Source: Nageia nagi (lineage: Eukaryota; Pinophyta). From it: a DNA stretch of 64,000 bases. The DNA is taken from NCBI GenBank assembly GCA_050084985.1, contig JBITNC010000001.1, positions 158,410,001-158,474,000 of the forward strand. The letters are read 5' to 3'. The translations under genes and the position numbers were made by a program. Under the pieces are notes generated by a model that worked only from the letters and a program-made list of their open reading frames with translations, did not search any database and was not told the DNA's origin. Positions 1 through 9,708 of the stretch are shown here, piece after piece (the first letter of the stretch is position 1; each line of letters starts with the position of its first letter).

Positions 1-1496
1 ATTGAAAGAAAAGCTAAAACCAATTTAAAATGATCTCAATGTAATCACATTTTTGCAAAGAATTTTTGTAACATTACTGAAAATTATATTTTTCTCCTTT
101 TACTTGACATTAAAATAAAAAAAAATTGCTCTCTTTTAGGAGTGACACAGTACTATGTTTTGAGTTGTATTTTTAAAGAATTATTTACATGCTTTGACTA
201 GGATTCTCTCTGTGAGGAATTTGTTGCAAAATCCTGATGGATTGCATCAACCATGTGGCAACATAGCATGTTTCAATTTTATGAATTGATCCTTTGGAAT
301 CATTTAGTTGAATGACCAATTCTACGTAGAACAAACTCAATAGTAATGTAACAACTGTATCATGTGCAAGTGCTGATTCTTGCTCTATAGACATGGTTTA
401 AGTTTCATTCTTTGAGCTCTGAGTTGATTATAGGTTCATATTATACTTATCAGTACAAGTTGTCTGTTTTGCACAATTCTACATAAAATGTTAGTGACTT
501 AGTATGATTATGAAGAATAATTTGAGACTGATACTTGCAAAGGTTTTCAGATTGGATTTCAAGAAACGGGTCTGAACCTGCTTGTTGTTTCTACTCCTTT
601 TTACTTTCAGATAAAAACTATAAAGGAGTTCAAATTACAAGAGAGAGAAACATTTTGAGTTAGCCTAGTTCTTCAACAACTGCAAGTAGGTACTGTTTGA
701 AGTCTTGTTAGATGAAAACTCAGATGAAAGGCATAAGATCTGGGGTTTAATTCTTTTGTACAATGAGAACAACTTAGTGTAGCTTTTTCGTTGATACTTT
801 TCCAAATGAGCCCCACTTCATGTTCTTATCTCCTCTTCATGGAACTACAAGCAGTTAAATCTTGCTATACTTTAGTTATATACTTATTGCAAATGATATG
901 CCAGATATGCCATCCTTTTCAACATGCAATTAACTCCTTGAATATCCAATCACTGGCTAGAATTGGAGTATCACAGTGCCTATTTTATCAACTAATGTCA
1001 AAGGTGAAACTACATCTCCATCCCTTCCTGAAGAGCCGATCGTTTCCATTATCTGACACTAAACATGAGGTTGTGGAATTCAGGTTGAGTTAGGAGCATT
1101 CTGGCATGATTAATAAAATGTTCTTTAATTCATACATTTCTGATAATAGATGTAAGATATTAAAGGTATAAAGAATTATTCTCTAGTCATAATTGGTCTT
1201 ATGAATTTGTCGATAAATATAGTCCGATATAAGCCTTCACCTTTACCTTTAACAAGCCAGATATCCTACAAATGCTATTTTATCACCGATATCTTTGTTT
1301 GTAGCCACTTATTAGCATTGTGTTACTCAAATGTCATATGAGAGTATTCCTCTGCGCAAATATAGATTGAATTTAGCTTTGTTTTTGGCGATTCTGCTTT
1401 CTATTGGCTATAGAGATGTACTTAGGGGTAAAATAATTATGTAGAATTTCTGTCTTGTTTGTGATTTTCAAAGATTCACTTGACTTCTGACTTCAG
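1..1496. other. Intron or upstream part of host gene, no exon called
   Basis: No convincing coding segment is visible here. The stretch is AT-rich, short frames have no recognisable domains, and it ends in a pyrimidine-rich splice acceptor (acttctgacttcag, ending at 1496) directly before the exon at 1497. It is most likely intron of the gene whose 3' end follows, possibly with small exons that I could not identify. Confidence 0.4.
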
Positions 1497-1766
1497 CCTG
1501 CAAAAGCAATACCCTTTAAGCAGAATGTCTTTCGTAGAGCCTACCTGTTGTACCTATCAGATAACACTGTTGATATTATACATATACTGAATGAACCTAC
1601 AAATGGGGTGCAAGCTTCACATCTGAAGAAGGTTGGACCAAAGTTTGATACAAATCTCATGGAAGGTGTGCCACCTGTTGACATTCTCCATAAGTATGAA
1701 ATTTTAGAGCCCCTTTCAGAAGAAGCCAGATTGGACTATGAATGGTTGTTGGCTAAAACTGAGAAG
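1497..1766 (+). CDS. Exon of unrecognised host gene (3' part)
   Basis: This is an open exon in one frame, starting right after an acceptor AG at 1495-1496. The peptide begins PAKAIPFKQNVFRRAYLL and continues through YLSDNTVDIIHILNEP to EWLLAKTEK, with no stop. It has balanced, globular composition, unlike the surrounding transposon debris. At 1766 there is a good donor (GAGAAG before GTAGAA). Splicing there to 2098 keeps phase 0. If the intron is retained, the frame instead ends in VEGWPSSFW and a TAG at 1794-1796. I do not recognise the family and assign no function. The 5' part of the gene lies outside the window or in unseen exons. No transposon-type domain is present. Confidence 0.6.
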
Positions 1767-2097
1767 GTAGAAGGTTGGCCAAGTTCATTTTGGTAGTTCT
1801 TGAAAGGGATACGAGAAACTCTTAAACTTGCCCCTTTACGAGGGGTTAGAGGAGAATAAAAGTGTAGAACAATGTTGAGTATCATTACTATTTTGTATCT
1901 ACTTAAAAGAGTATGCCAATCAGTCTTTCAATGAGAAACCCCATTCAGCATTTGCATTTGTCATGTTATTCAGCTATATTTTGAATTTGCAGGATCTGTT
2001 CTGAGTTTGTAAAGGCTGTCATCTGTCTAAGCTTTTGAAAAGGTACTTTTTTTTCATGGAACTAAAATTAGTCAGATTGTTTTGCCTTTCCGTTCAG

Positions 2098-2193
2098 GAT
2101 TTAGACTATTTGGCTGCCTTTGGTGCCAATTTTCAAGGAGCCACTCAATCTGGAACCACCATAGATGATTGTGTTTTCCAATACAACAACTAG
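2098..2193 (+). CDS. Candidate terminal exon of the same host gene
   Basis: A pyrimidine-rich tract and acceptor (tttgcctttccgttcag, AG at 2096-2097) precede a 31-codon open frame starting DLDYLAAFGANFQG and ending VFQYNN before TAG at 2191-2193. Its phase matches the donor at 1766 exactly, giving a 331-bp intron. It is an alternative to termination at 1796. Which form is used cannot be decided from sequence alone, and an open frame of this length is not rare by chance. Confidence 0.4.
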   Translation, partial: DLDYLAAFGANFQGATQSGTTIDDCVFQYNN

Positions 2194-2532
2194 TTTGAAA
2201 TGCTTGAAATAAGTAAATCTGAGTGAATGATAAAATATTCACATTCTATGTTTTTATGCAAGTCTGCAAAATTGTTACGGATTTATAGGAGTATCAGATT
2301 CTTACCTGGTCGGCAGTGCTTGCACTTCTTTATTACTTGGACCTATGTTAATTATTTTGATCATAAATAAAGGGTGCTTTTGGAACACAATTTTGAGGAT
2401 ATTAGAATATACTAATATACTTCTTTCACCATTATTTATAGAGATATTAGCTGGTTAACAGATTAGGAGAAGCTACTATACTCATCTTTAGAGAGGCATT
2501 GGCTGGTTAACATATCTTGACGAATCCATCTG
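2194..2532. other. 3' flank of host gene, nothing recognised
   Basis: AT-rich sequence that probably holds the 3' UTR and downstream region of the host gene. I see no repeat, domain or RNA gene in it. It ends at the target-site duplication of the next element. Confidence 0.4.
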
Positions 2533-2537
2533 TAGAT
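2533..2537. repeat. Target-site duplication TAGAT (left)
   Basis: TAGAT here and TAGAT at 7723-7727 are identical and immediately flank the two LTRs. This defines the exact insertion of the 2538-7722 element. Confidence 0.85.
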
Positions 2538-3743
2538 TGTAACGATCCAAACAGATCTCAAGCAAATATCAGTGAAATTAATTTCAAATTATCAAATTAG
2601 GGCATCCACAATATGCATTACAAACCCTAGTATGCCAACGTTGGGCTTTCACAAGCATTAATGCGCCATACAATGCCAACGATGGGCCAAATACATCAAT
2701 ACACAACTATTACAAGCTAATAAATCCAACGTTGGACACACACATGCACAATGAGGCCAAACGATGCCAAAATATGAACAAGTACAATGCAATAGCTGAG
2801 ATCCAAATTGCCCATGGCTTAGATTATGATCAACAATGATATACAATACAAAGCCAAGCCCAAAGGGCTAACATCAGCCTCCTGGGAGCTGAACTGGGCC
2901 GGACGAACCCTCCTTGTGTTGCTGGACGATGGGACAACAACGTCTCCTCACAATCTGACTTCTCCCCACCGAAGGGGCCCTCCTCAAATCTGGATAACCA
3001 TGCGAGTGGTAGAGACTCCACCTCGGAATACCACCGGATGGGAAAAGGTGCTCCACCAATGCCGTAGATTGCCAAGATCCCTCAGCCTGACAACCCTCTT
3101 AGGTGCTCTGCCTAAGGAATACACTTAGCGCTGTGCTAAGGTCTTGTCCACCGGACAAAGTAGAAGTGTAAATGTAATAATGATCAAGTTTGTCCAGCAA
3201 ATGAGACTCCAAGTCTCTTTATACTCCTTGCCTGGTCCTGGATCTCACCTTAGAATCACCACCAAGCTCTTAGGCCCCAATGTTAGCCTCCAGAGGGCTC
3301 GGGATGCCCAATGTGGCTGCCTAGGAATCAAACATGCCAACGTGGGAGTCCTGGGTGCCATAAATGCCAACACAGGGTCAAGGGGTGCCACGCATGCCCA
3401 CATGGGTCTAGGTGCCATGTGTGGGAGTCCAGGTGTCTGTGATGGGCCAACATGGGGTCTAAGGGACTCCCAAGATTGGCGCAAGCATACAACCTCCTAT
3501 CTAGACCATTTAAGTGTAACAAGATCTTGGGATTCACATAATCAAGTTTGGTATCCCCAAGTACACTTAATCTAACCTATTCTATACTTGGGAGAGAGAC
3601 GTCCCACTAGGGTTTCACGATGGGGTCCATGACCCATTAAACTCCTATCCTAAGTTACACATAACACACTACTAATAAAATATTTTTAAGATAGACCTTT
3701 TGGCCATTACAAATATTTTATATGTTACAAAAGGGACATCACA
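2538..3743 (-). repeat. 3' LTR of minus-strand gypsy element
   Basis: This matches 6679-7722 along its length: both start TGTAAC(A/G)ATCCAAACAGATC and end near CATAAAATATTT-type AT-rich sequence and TCACA. It is 162 bp longer than its partner. The extra block lies around 2908-3070, after CGAACCCTCCTT, and is missing in the right LTR. CCAACGTTGG-like palindromes recur near 2635, 2670 and 2728. Confidence 0.88.
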
Positions 3744-3758
3744 AAGCCTCCCTCCTAA
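3744..3758 (-). promoter_or_regulatory. Polypurine tract
   Basis: On the minus strand, TTAGGAGGGAGGCTT lies immediately before the 3' LTR. This is the expected position of the plus-strand primer for reverse transcription. Confidence 0.75.
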
Positions 3759-4083
3759 GATTGCTTGCCCTTAAGCAATGGTGGAAGACTATAAAACATC
3801 ATCTTCCAAGAATCCTTTGGTGTTGATGTTCCAAGCTGAGACTCTTCACCAATGGGCCGAGGAATGTTGTATTCAGAATGGGGTTCCTGCAAACAAGAAA
3901 ACAAGAGTGAGTGTAAATAGGTGGAGCTCAGGCTCCTTGTGACCATCCAATCTCCCATCCTCCTTCACGTGGGGTCCCCAACTCCTCGGGCTGAAATCAC
4001 TGTGCATGAATCCTTCCTACTTCCCAATGTGAGACACCAAACTGCTCCTTGGGTCATCGCCATCCAACATCTTCCTCCCAGAT

Positions 4084-4455
4084 GCAAAATGAAGTGGTAG
4101 AGCTTTTCCAAGCTCCAATTGTCATGCCAAACTTCACCCAAGCTCAACGTGGGGGACATAAGCCCTCCAATGCGCCACATGAGCTGCTTCATCATCCCAA
4201 GGCCAAATGTGGGATGTCTAAACCTTCCAATGCTCCATGTGAAGTGCTCCAACTCCTCCAGTTCCAACATGTGGCACACAACAACATCTAGGCTCAACGT
4301 GGGTGGCTCCAACTCCTTCAACTCCAACGTGGGATATACAACATCCCCATAGCTCAATGTAGGCTGCTCCAACTCCTCTATGCCCAACATGGGGTGGCAA
4401 ACCCCTTCCTCATCCAACGTGGGGGTCCTAAGCTTCCCCATACCTAACGTAGGCC
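4084..4455 (-). repeat. 30-bp minisatellite inside the gypsy element
   Basis: The motif CCAACGTGGG and near variants recur at about 4264, 4294, 4324, 4354, 4384, 4414 and 4444, exactly 30 bp apart. More degenerate copies extend leftward to about 4084. Because 30 is a multiple of 3, a minus-strand frame of 158 codons stays open (3965-4441) with recurring ELEELE/PPTLSL-type units. I regard that frame as a product of the repeat and not as a domain. Confidence 0.75.
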
Positions 4456-4599
4456 ATGATGGCCTCTTAAGTTGTAATTGGGGCCAATAAGCTCCTCCAA
4501 TCTTGACGTCGTCATCCTCAACCTCTTTGAGTGCATCGTGGGATGCCAGGTCTCCTTCATGTCCAATGTGGGTCCTCCTTCAGCTTCCTCTTTCCTGGC

Positions 4600-5112
4600 A
4601 CCATTCAATCAACTAGCCTTTTGTTATCCACTTGGGGAAAATCGTCCCTGATTTCTTGTTGCGTGTGAGTTTTCCCATCAATCTCAAATCTCATGGTGAT
4701 CTTTTGATATTTCGTGTGAATGTCCCCAAAGATCAAACAACCATTGCACTCCCAATATGATATGATGATGACTCTTGAGAGGGTAAAGGTAGAAATTCTC
4801 CCTAATGGTGCAACTCTGCAATCGAACCCCAAATCTCTTCACAATATGATCCATAAGGGTGAGTTTCCCGTTGGCGTTGGAAACTCGGAATCCTTTGAAC
4901 CCCTTTGTTTTCAGATTCTTCTCCACAAATCATGCATCAATGAAATTGTGAGAAGCACTCGGATCAATCAAGACCATGATGTCTTGGCCTCTTGCCTGTA
5001 CCATGACCTTCAAGGTCAAATACTTCTTCACCCTGTGCAATGAAGCAATCATGCTAACCAAGGTCCCCTCCACCCTAGGTGACCCTTGTTCCAACGTATC
5101 CACCCAAATCAT
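4600..5112 (-). pseudogene. Retropepsin region of gypsy element
   Basis: The minus-strand frame 4930-5112 contains VLIDPSASHNFIDA, the retroviral-type aspartic protease active site with the usual DSGAS changed to DPSAS. In a shifted frame to its left come a DHIVKRFG/FYLYPL segment and ILGVQWL, matching the flap and the C-terminal ILGxxWL of gypsy proteases. The domain is split between frames (4684-4926 and 4605-4832), so no active protein can be made. It follows gag, as in other gypsy elements, but no reverse transcriptase comes after it. Confidence 0.75.
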
Positions 5113-5139
5113 CTAACCCCTCTTATGAAAACACTTAGA

Positions 5140-6600
5140 TATAATGCACTTGTCCTTTCCCCAAGCAACGGTGCCCTGGCGCCCAATGCTTCTTACAGTA
5201 GAAGCATTTCCCCTCATCTCTTAGCTTCCTCCTTGCGGCAGCGTCCAACTAGTTTGTTTGTGGTGGGAGAGATGGCTTGGCCTTGCTAGACCCCTCCTTG
5301 TCCACAAACGGCTTCTTTGCATAACCCCCTCTTTGTGTTGGACCTCCTTTAGGAGATTTCATGGTCGGCTCAAGATCATAGGCCGAATGGATTGCATCAT
5401 CAAGGCTTCTTGGAGAGGATACCTTGACTATGCCTTAGAGTGGCTCCATCATCCCTCCATGAATAGGAATGTCAACCTCTACTTTGAAAGATGATGAATC
5501 ATGACAACAATCTTTTGGAACTCTGTCACATACTCATCCACCGTGTCCTGCTGCCTCAATGGTGTTAGATCTTGAAAGTAGTCGTTTTCCCTTTTCCTGT
5601 CAAATCTCTTCACAAGCTTCTTGGCAAACTCATCAAATGAAGAGATGTTCGTATACCCTTGGATGATCACCCCATGTTGCCACTATTCTAGTTCGTCCCC
5701 TTCAAAATTCAATGTGGCGAAGTGGATGGCTTCTTCCTCCTCCATGTTCGGGTTCAAAGTAAAATAAGTTTGCAATTGACGCAAGCAAGCCCTAGCAATC
5801 ATCTTCTTGCCGTTGTACATCGACACATGCAACTTGCTAATCTTGTGCTCCCTCTTGTTCAAATGTGCATTACTAGGGGTACGAGGAGTGTGAGTGTGTC
5901 CTCCTCTCAAGCCTAATAATTCTAGGTAGCCGTTGAAATCCACATCCCTTCTCAACCTTGGATCCAACGATGTGTACTCCCTGAAGATCTGGTTCAATTC
6001 TATGGGTCTAGGAACTCTGTTCTTCGGCTCCTCAGATTTCTTGGTGAACATGGGCTTGGACGGCTGCAGAATGATGGGTTGCTTTCCAACCCTGCCAACA
6101 TCCTCCTTTAGGTACCTCTCTAGGAGAGGGTTAGTACCTTGCTGTGCTCGATATGACTAGGATCTCATGAATGCATCCTTTGGCCAAATTGGGGATCCAT
6201 GGTGTGTGGACTTCCGATCCCACAAACTTCGAGATCTCCTCGTGCTCGGCTCCCTATCTTCCTTGCTTGGCTCCCATTTGTCTTCCTGAGTGTGACATGG
6301 GTGCTCATTCTCCTTTTTGCCTCCACATGAACTCCCAAATGTCGGTTCAACTACTGTTGCATGGATGTGATGGCTCTTGTCATGTTGGTAATGGCAGAAA
6401 TCAACTTGTTGAATTTTCGTTTGGGTGTTGAAGCCTCGGACTGGTGTAGGGCTCCTCCTCCTTGTGAACCCAGATCTGTCACCCCGCACACTTTCTTCCT
6501 TTATGATCTCTTCCTTGCGTAGTGGCTCATTCATCCAATGCCTAGGTTCTTCCTCCTAGGTATCTACCTTCCACCTTTCTTTGTGGATGCCATGCCTCTC
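5140..6600 (-). pseudogene. gag of minus-strand gypsy element
   Basis: Successive minus-strand frames give an N-terminal charged region (6157-6534). The retrotransposon gag core is at 5683-6051 and 5479-5670, with NGKKMIARACLRQLQTYF, LNFEGDELE, WQHG and FDEFAKKLVKRFD. A zinc-knuckle-like remnant (CNAST...KDKCI) lies near 5150-5230. Order and composition match gypsy gag, with the capsid helix segment followed by a CCHC region. Stops and frameshifts interrupt it. Confidence 0.72.
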
Positions 6601-6665
6601 CGGATGCTGTACTTGGTGTAGTAGCGGTGGATCTTGGGTTTCATACACAGTCTGGACGGATCCAC

Positions 6666-6677
6666 GCTCTGATACCA
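6666..6677 (-). promoter_or_regulatory. Primer binding site (tRNA-iMet type)
   Basis: On the minus strand this reads TGGTATCAGAGC, the standard plant initiator-methionine tRNA primer site. It lies one base inside the 5' LTR, which spans 6679-7722. Confidence 0.9.
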
Positions 6678-6678
6678 C

Positions 6679-7722
6679 TGTAACAATCCAAACAGATCTC
6701 AAGCAAATATCAGTGAATTTAATTTCAAATTATCAAATTAGGGCATCCACAATATGCATTACAAACCCTAATATGCCAACGTTGGGCTTGTCACAAGCAC
6801 TAATGCGCCACACAATGCCAACGATGGGCCAAATACATCAATACACAACTATTACAAGCTAATAATGCCAACGTTGGACACACACATGCACAATGAGGCC
6901 AAATGATGCCAAAATATGAACAAGTACAATGCAATCGCTGAGATCCAAATTGCCCATGGCTTAGATTATGATGAACAATGATATACAATACAAAGCCAAG
7001 CCCAAAGGGCTGACGTCAGCCTCCTTGGAGCTGAACTGGGCCAGACGAACCCTCCTTTCCCTCAGCCTGACAACCCTCTTGGGTGCTCCACCTAAGGAAT
7101 ACACTTAGTGTTGTGCTAAGGTCTTGTCCATCGGACAAAGTAGAAGTGTAAATGTAATAATGATCAAGTTTGTTTAGCAAATGAGACTCCAAGTCTCTTT
7201 ATACTCCTTGCTTGGTCCTGGATCTCACCTCAGAATCACCACCAATCTCTTAGGTCCCAACGTTAGCCTCCAAAGGGCCTGGGATGCCCAACGTGGGTGC
7301 CTAGGAATCAAGCATGCCTACGTGGAAGTCCTGGGTGCCATAAATGCCAACGCAGGGTCAAGGGGTGCCACGCATGCCCACGCGGGTCTAGGTGCCATGC
7401 GTGGGAGCCTAGGTGTCTGTGATGGGCCAATGTGGGGTCTAGGGGACTCCCCAAGGCTGGCGCAAGCATAAAACCTCCTATCTAGACCATTTAAGTGTAA
7501 CAAGATCTTGGGATTACCACAATCAAGTTCGGGATCTCCAAATACACGTAATCTAACCTATTCTATACTTGGGAGGGAGACGTCCCACTAGGGGCTCACA
7601 GTGGGGTCCATGACCCATTAAACTCCTATCCCAAGTTACACAACACACTACTAATAAAATATTATTAAGATAGACCTTTTGACCATTACAAATATTTTAT
7701 ATGTTACAAAAGGGCCGTCACA
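6679..7722 (-). repeat. 5' LTR of minus-strand gypsy element
   Basis: 1,044-bp partner of the 2538-3743 LTR, lacking a 162-bp internal block present there. It is followed on the right by the second TAGAT. Confidence 0.88.
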
Positions 7723-7727
7723 TAGAT
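7723..7727. repeat. Target-site duplication TAGAT (right)
   Basis: Exact copy of 2533-2537 at the outer edge of the right LTR. Confidence 0.85.
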
Positions 7728-8112
7728 TTTGATGGTCAATAATAGAACCTAGTTGAGTTTATCCAACTCATTAAACACATACTAATGCCTTATACCCCAT
7801 GAAAAATCTCTCTTTCAAGGCATATAAGGTAGGGGTATGTGAGAAAGATGTTACAACGCATGTGTTGAATAATACATGAAACATAAGTTAGTATGGGTTA
7901 TCTGAGGTTGATAGCTTGTATGTTATATTCATGTTCCATCTAGTCCCTTGGGCCTTAAGGATCAAATTACACCAAGAAACAAAATTGAACTGAAATCAAT
8001 AATCCAAATTTAAATGATAGAAATGCTCCTTCTATTCATCTGACCAAAGGTTATCTTGAAATTATGAAGCGGCTATTCCAATTCATTAAAGTAGGTTATA
8101 TTAAAGGAGTCT
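7728..8112. other. Flanking DNA, nothing recognised
   Basis: AT-rich sequence between two LTR elements with no coding, RNA or repeat signal that I can support. Confidence 0.4.
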
Positions 8113-8400
8113 AAAATGTACATCGTACAATAAGATGAAAAAGAACATCATGGACAATATGGAATGTAATAATGACATCTGAAAAGCTTTTGTTTTAATA
8201 CATGATCTAATATGCAATCTTCGAAATTTGTGCTCAATTCATCAAATAAATGTGATTGTACTTTTAATGAGTATTAGATACGACATTTTTGTATTTTTAG
8301 ATTTTTCACGATGCTCTTCTATGCACTTCTAGTAAATCATTCATTAATATAGATGTTAGATGAGCGTACAATGTACATCATACATCTAGAAGATAGTATA
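8113..8400. repeat. Direct repeat unit 1 and start of unit 2
   Basis: AATGTACATCGTACA begins at about 8113, and a second AATGTACATCATACA begins at about 8370, where it is cut by the LTR element. The rest of unit 1 (CTTTTGTTTTAATACATGATC, then AAATTTGTGCTCAATT and ATAAATGTGATTG) reappears with changes after the element at about 19150-19245. The site was therefore a tandem duplication of about 256 bp before insertion. Confidence 0.6.
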
Positions 8401-8443
8401 TGTTGTGTCCACACAACACACCCCAAAATACAAAATTTTGGGG
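8401..8443. repeat. Double palindrome at LTR start
   Basis: TGTTGTG and CACAACA form a perfect 7-bp stem with a 4-base loop at 8401-8418. CCCCAAAAT and ATTTTGGGG form a perfect 9-bp stem with a 5-base loop at 8421-8443. The same pair is at 15744-15786, and the first stem is kept at 28161-28178. Confidence 0.85.
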
Positions 8444-8444
8444 A

Positions 8445-9105
8445 CCCTATTTTTGCAAATCTAGAGATCTACTTTCTAAGCAAGACAGTGAAGGGAGTTG
8501 ATCGGGATGATAGGGGATTGATCATGAGTGTTCTGAAGCAGCTAATACTACTAAAGATGGTGCACAAAGGTTATTCACAAGACGTTGTGAGATAGGTCAT
8601 TGTGCCAGACTATCAATTTTGGAGCTTTCAAGACTCCTAACTCCAAGGGATGGTGTTCCTAAGCAGTTGGCATAGTTTCTAAAGATTGGCCAAGTGCAAA
8701 ATGGGAAATTTAGTACCTTTGCTCTTGGAAATGGCTTAGAGTTGATTCAAATGATTTTAAAGATGAGCCAAGTGCAAAATGGGAAATTAAGTACCTTTGC
8801 CCTTGGAGCTGATGATGGATCAAGTCATTAAGATGATACCCCCAGTGGTGAATGCAAACTGCAAAATCATGGTAATTGATAAGTTTGATGACACAGGGTT
8901 ATGGAAAATCCAGTTTGAGGCACATTTGGACTTGGAACTTTTCAGTTCCGATCAAAGATGCTCCCTAGAGGACGAAAAGAAGAGTTAGAGGTCTATGCTT
9001 CCAAGGAGTGTGGAGTTGAGCCTACATGGAAAAATGAGTTTTTTCCACACAAATTGGAATGGAAATGTGAGCATACCCTTTTGAAGACCTTGCAAAATGA
9101 CTAAG
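8445..9105 (+). pseudogene. Decayed reading frame inside 5' LTR
   Basis: The LTR carries protein-like sequence also found in the 3' LTR. It starts FANLEIYFLSKTVKGVD, continues LIMSVLKQLI and KMVHKGYSQDVVR, then after a duplicated 81-bp block (AAGTGCAAAATGGGAAATT repeated at about 8693 and 8774) reads KFDDTGLW, IQFEAHLDLELFSSDQRC and a KECGVEPTWKNEFF segment. Stops and frame changes break it. I do not recognise the family. Presence in both LTRs shows that it belongs to the LTR and not to an insertion. Confidence 0.5.
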
Positions 9106-9708
9106 GTTTGCTCTTGGAAAATTTGAAAAATGGACAAAATTATTGAGCTAAAAGGTAGGCGCATGTTTTCCAACTTTTCCAAACCTTGTTGAGCATGTCA
9201 AGACATGGTAAATTAGTGCCTAGGACTTGGAGCCCCCAAATTGAGTCAAATTTGCAATTCTTGAGCATGAGGAGATAGGTTGTGCAATTCTACACAAATT
9301 TTAGAAATCAATTTTGATAATTGGTTTAAGTACCTATTTCCATTGTGAACAATTTGGCTTTTGAAAAAAGAGCAAAATTATGCCCATAATGCCTAGGTGC
9401 TCATTTTCCAAGTCTTGAGACTCTTGAAAATTTGCCAAGTTTGTCCAAAACACCTTATGAAGCCTCCAAAATGCCCCCTCAAGAGAAAAACCTCAAATTC
9501 AACGCCTAAAAGCTCCAAACCCTCACAAAACTTGCCAAATACCTTATAATTCCATTCTTCACCCATTCATGAGGTCAAATCCACATTTTAAAATTTTTCC
9601 AAAAGCGACCCCCCCATCTTTTCCGAAAAATATAGACAAAAAAATCCACTTTTTTTTTGGAAAATCTTCACAAAATTCCTGGAAAATTTTCTAGAATGAT
9701 CACATCAA

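Larger units (their letters stand above)
2538..7722 (-). mobile_element. Ty3/gypsy LTR element (gag-protease only), minus strand
   Basis: A bounded LTR retrotransposon of 5,185 bp. It has two LTRs (2538-3743 and 6679-7722), both TG...CA on the plus strand. A tRNA-iMet type PBS lies inside the right LTR, a polypurine tract lies inside the left LTR, and TAGAT is duplicated on both sides. PBS and PPT placement shows that it reads on the minus strand. The interior codes for gag and an aspartic protease with a LIDPSASHNFID active-site segment, which resembles chromovirus-type gypsy elements. No reverse transcriptase, RNase H or integrase is found between protease and PPT. It must therefore have depended on another element for mobility, or it lost pol. 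Stops and frame changes show that it is dead. Confidence 0.9.

Noticed and set aside
3965-4441. 158-codon minus-strand frame
   Set aside because: It stays open because the 30-bp minisatellite is a multiple of three. It is not a separate protein gene.
6666-6677. tRNA gene suggested by TGGTATCAGAGC and its copies at 24440, 46403 and 51169
   Set aside because: All sit just inside LTRs as primer binding sites. No cloverleaf surrounds them.
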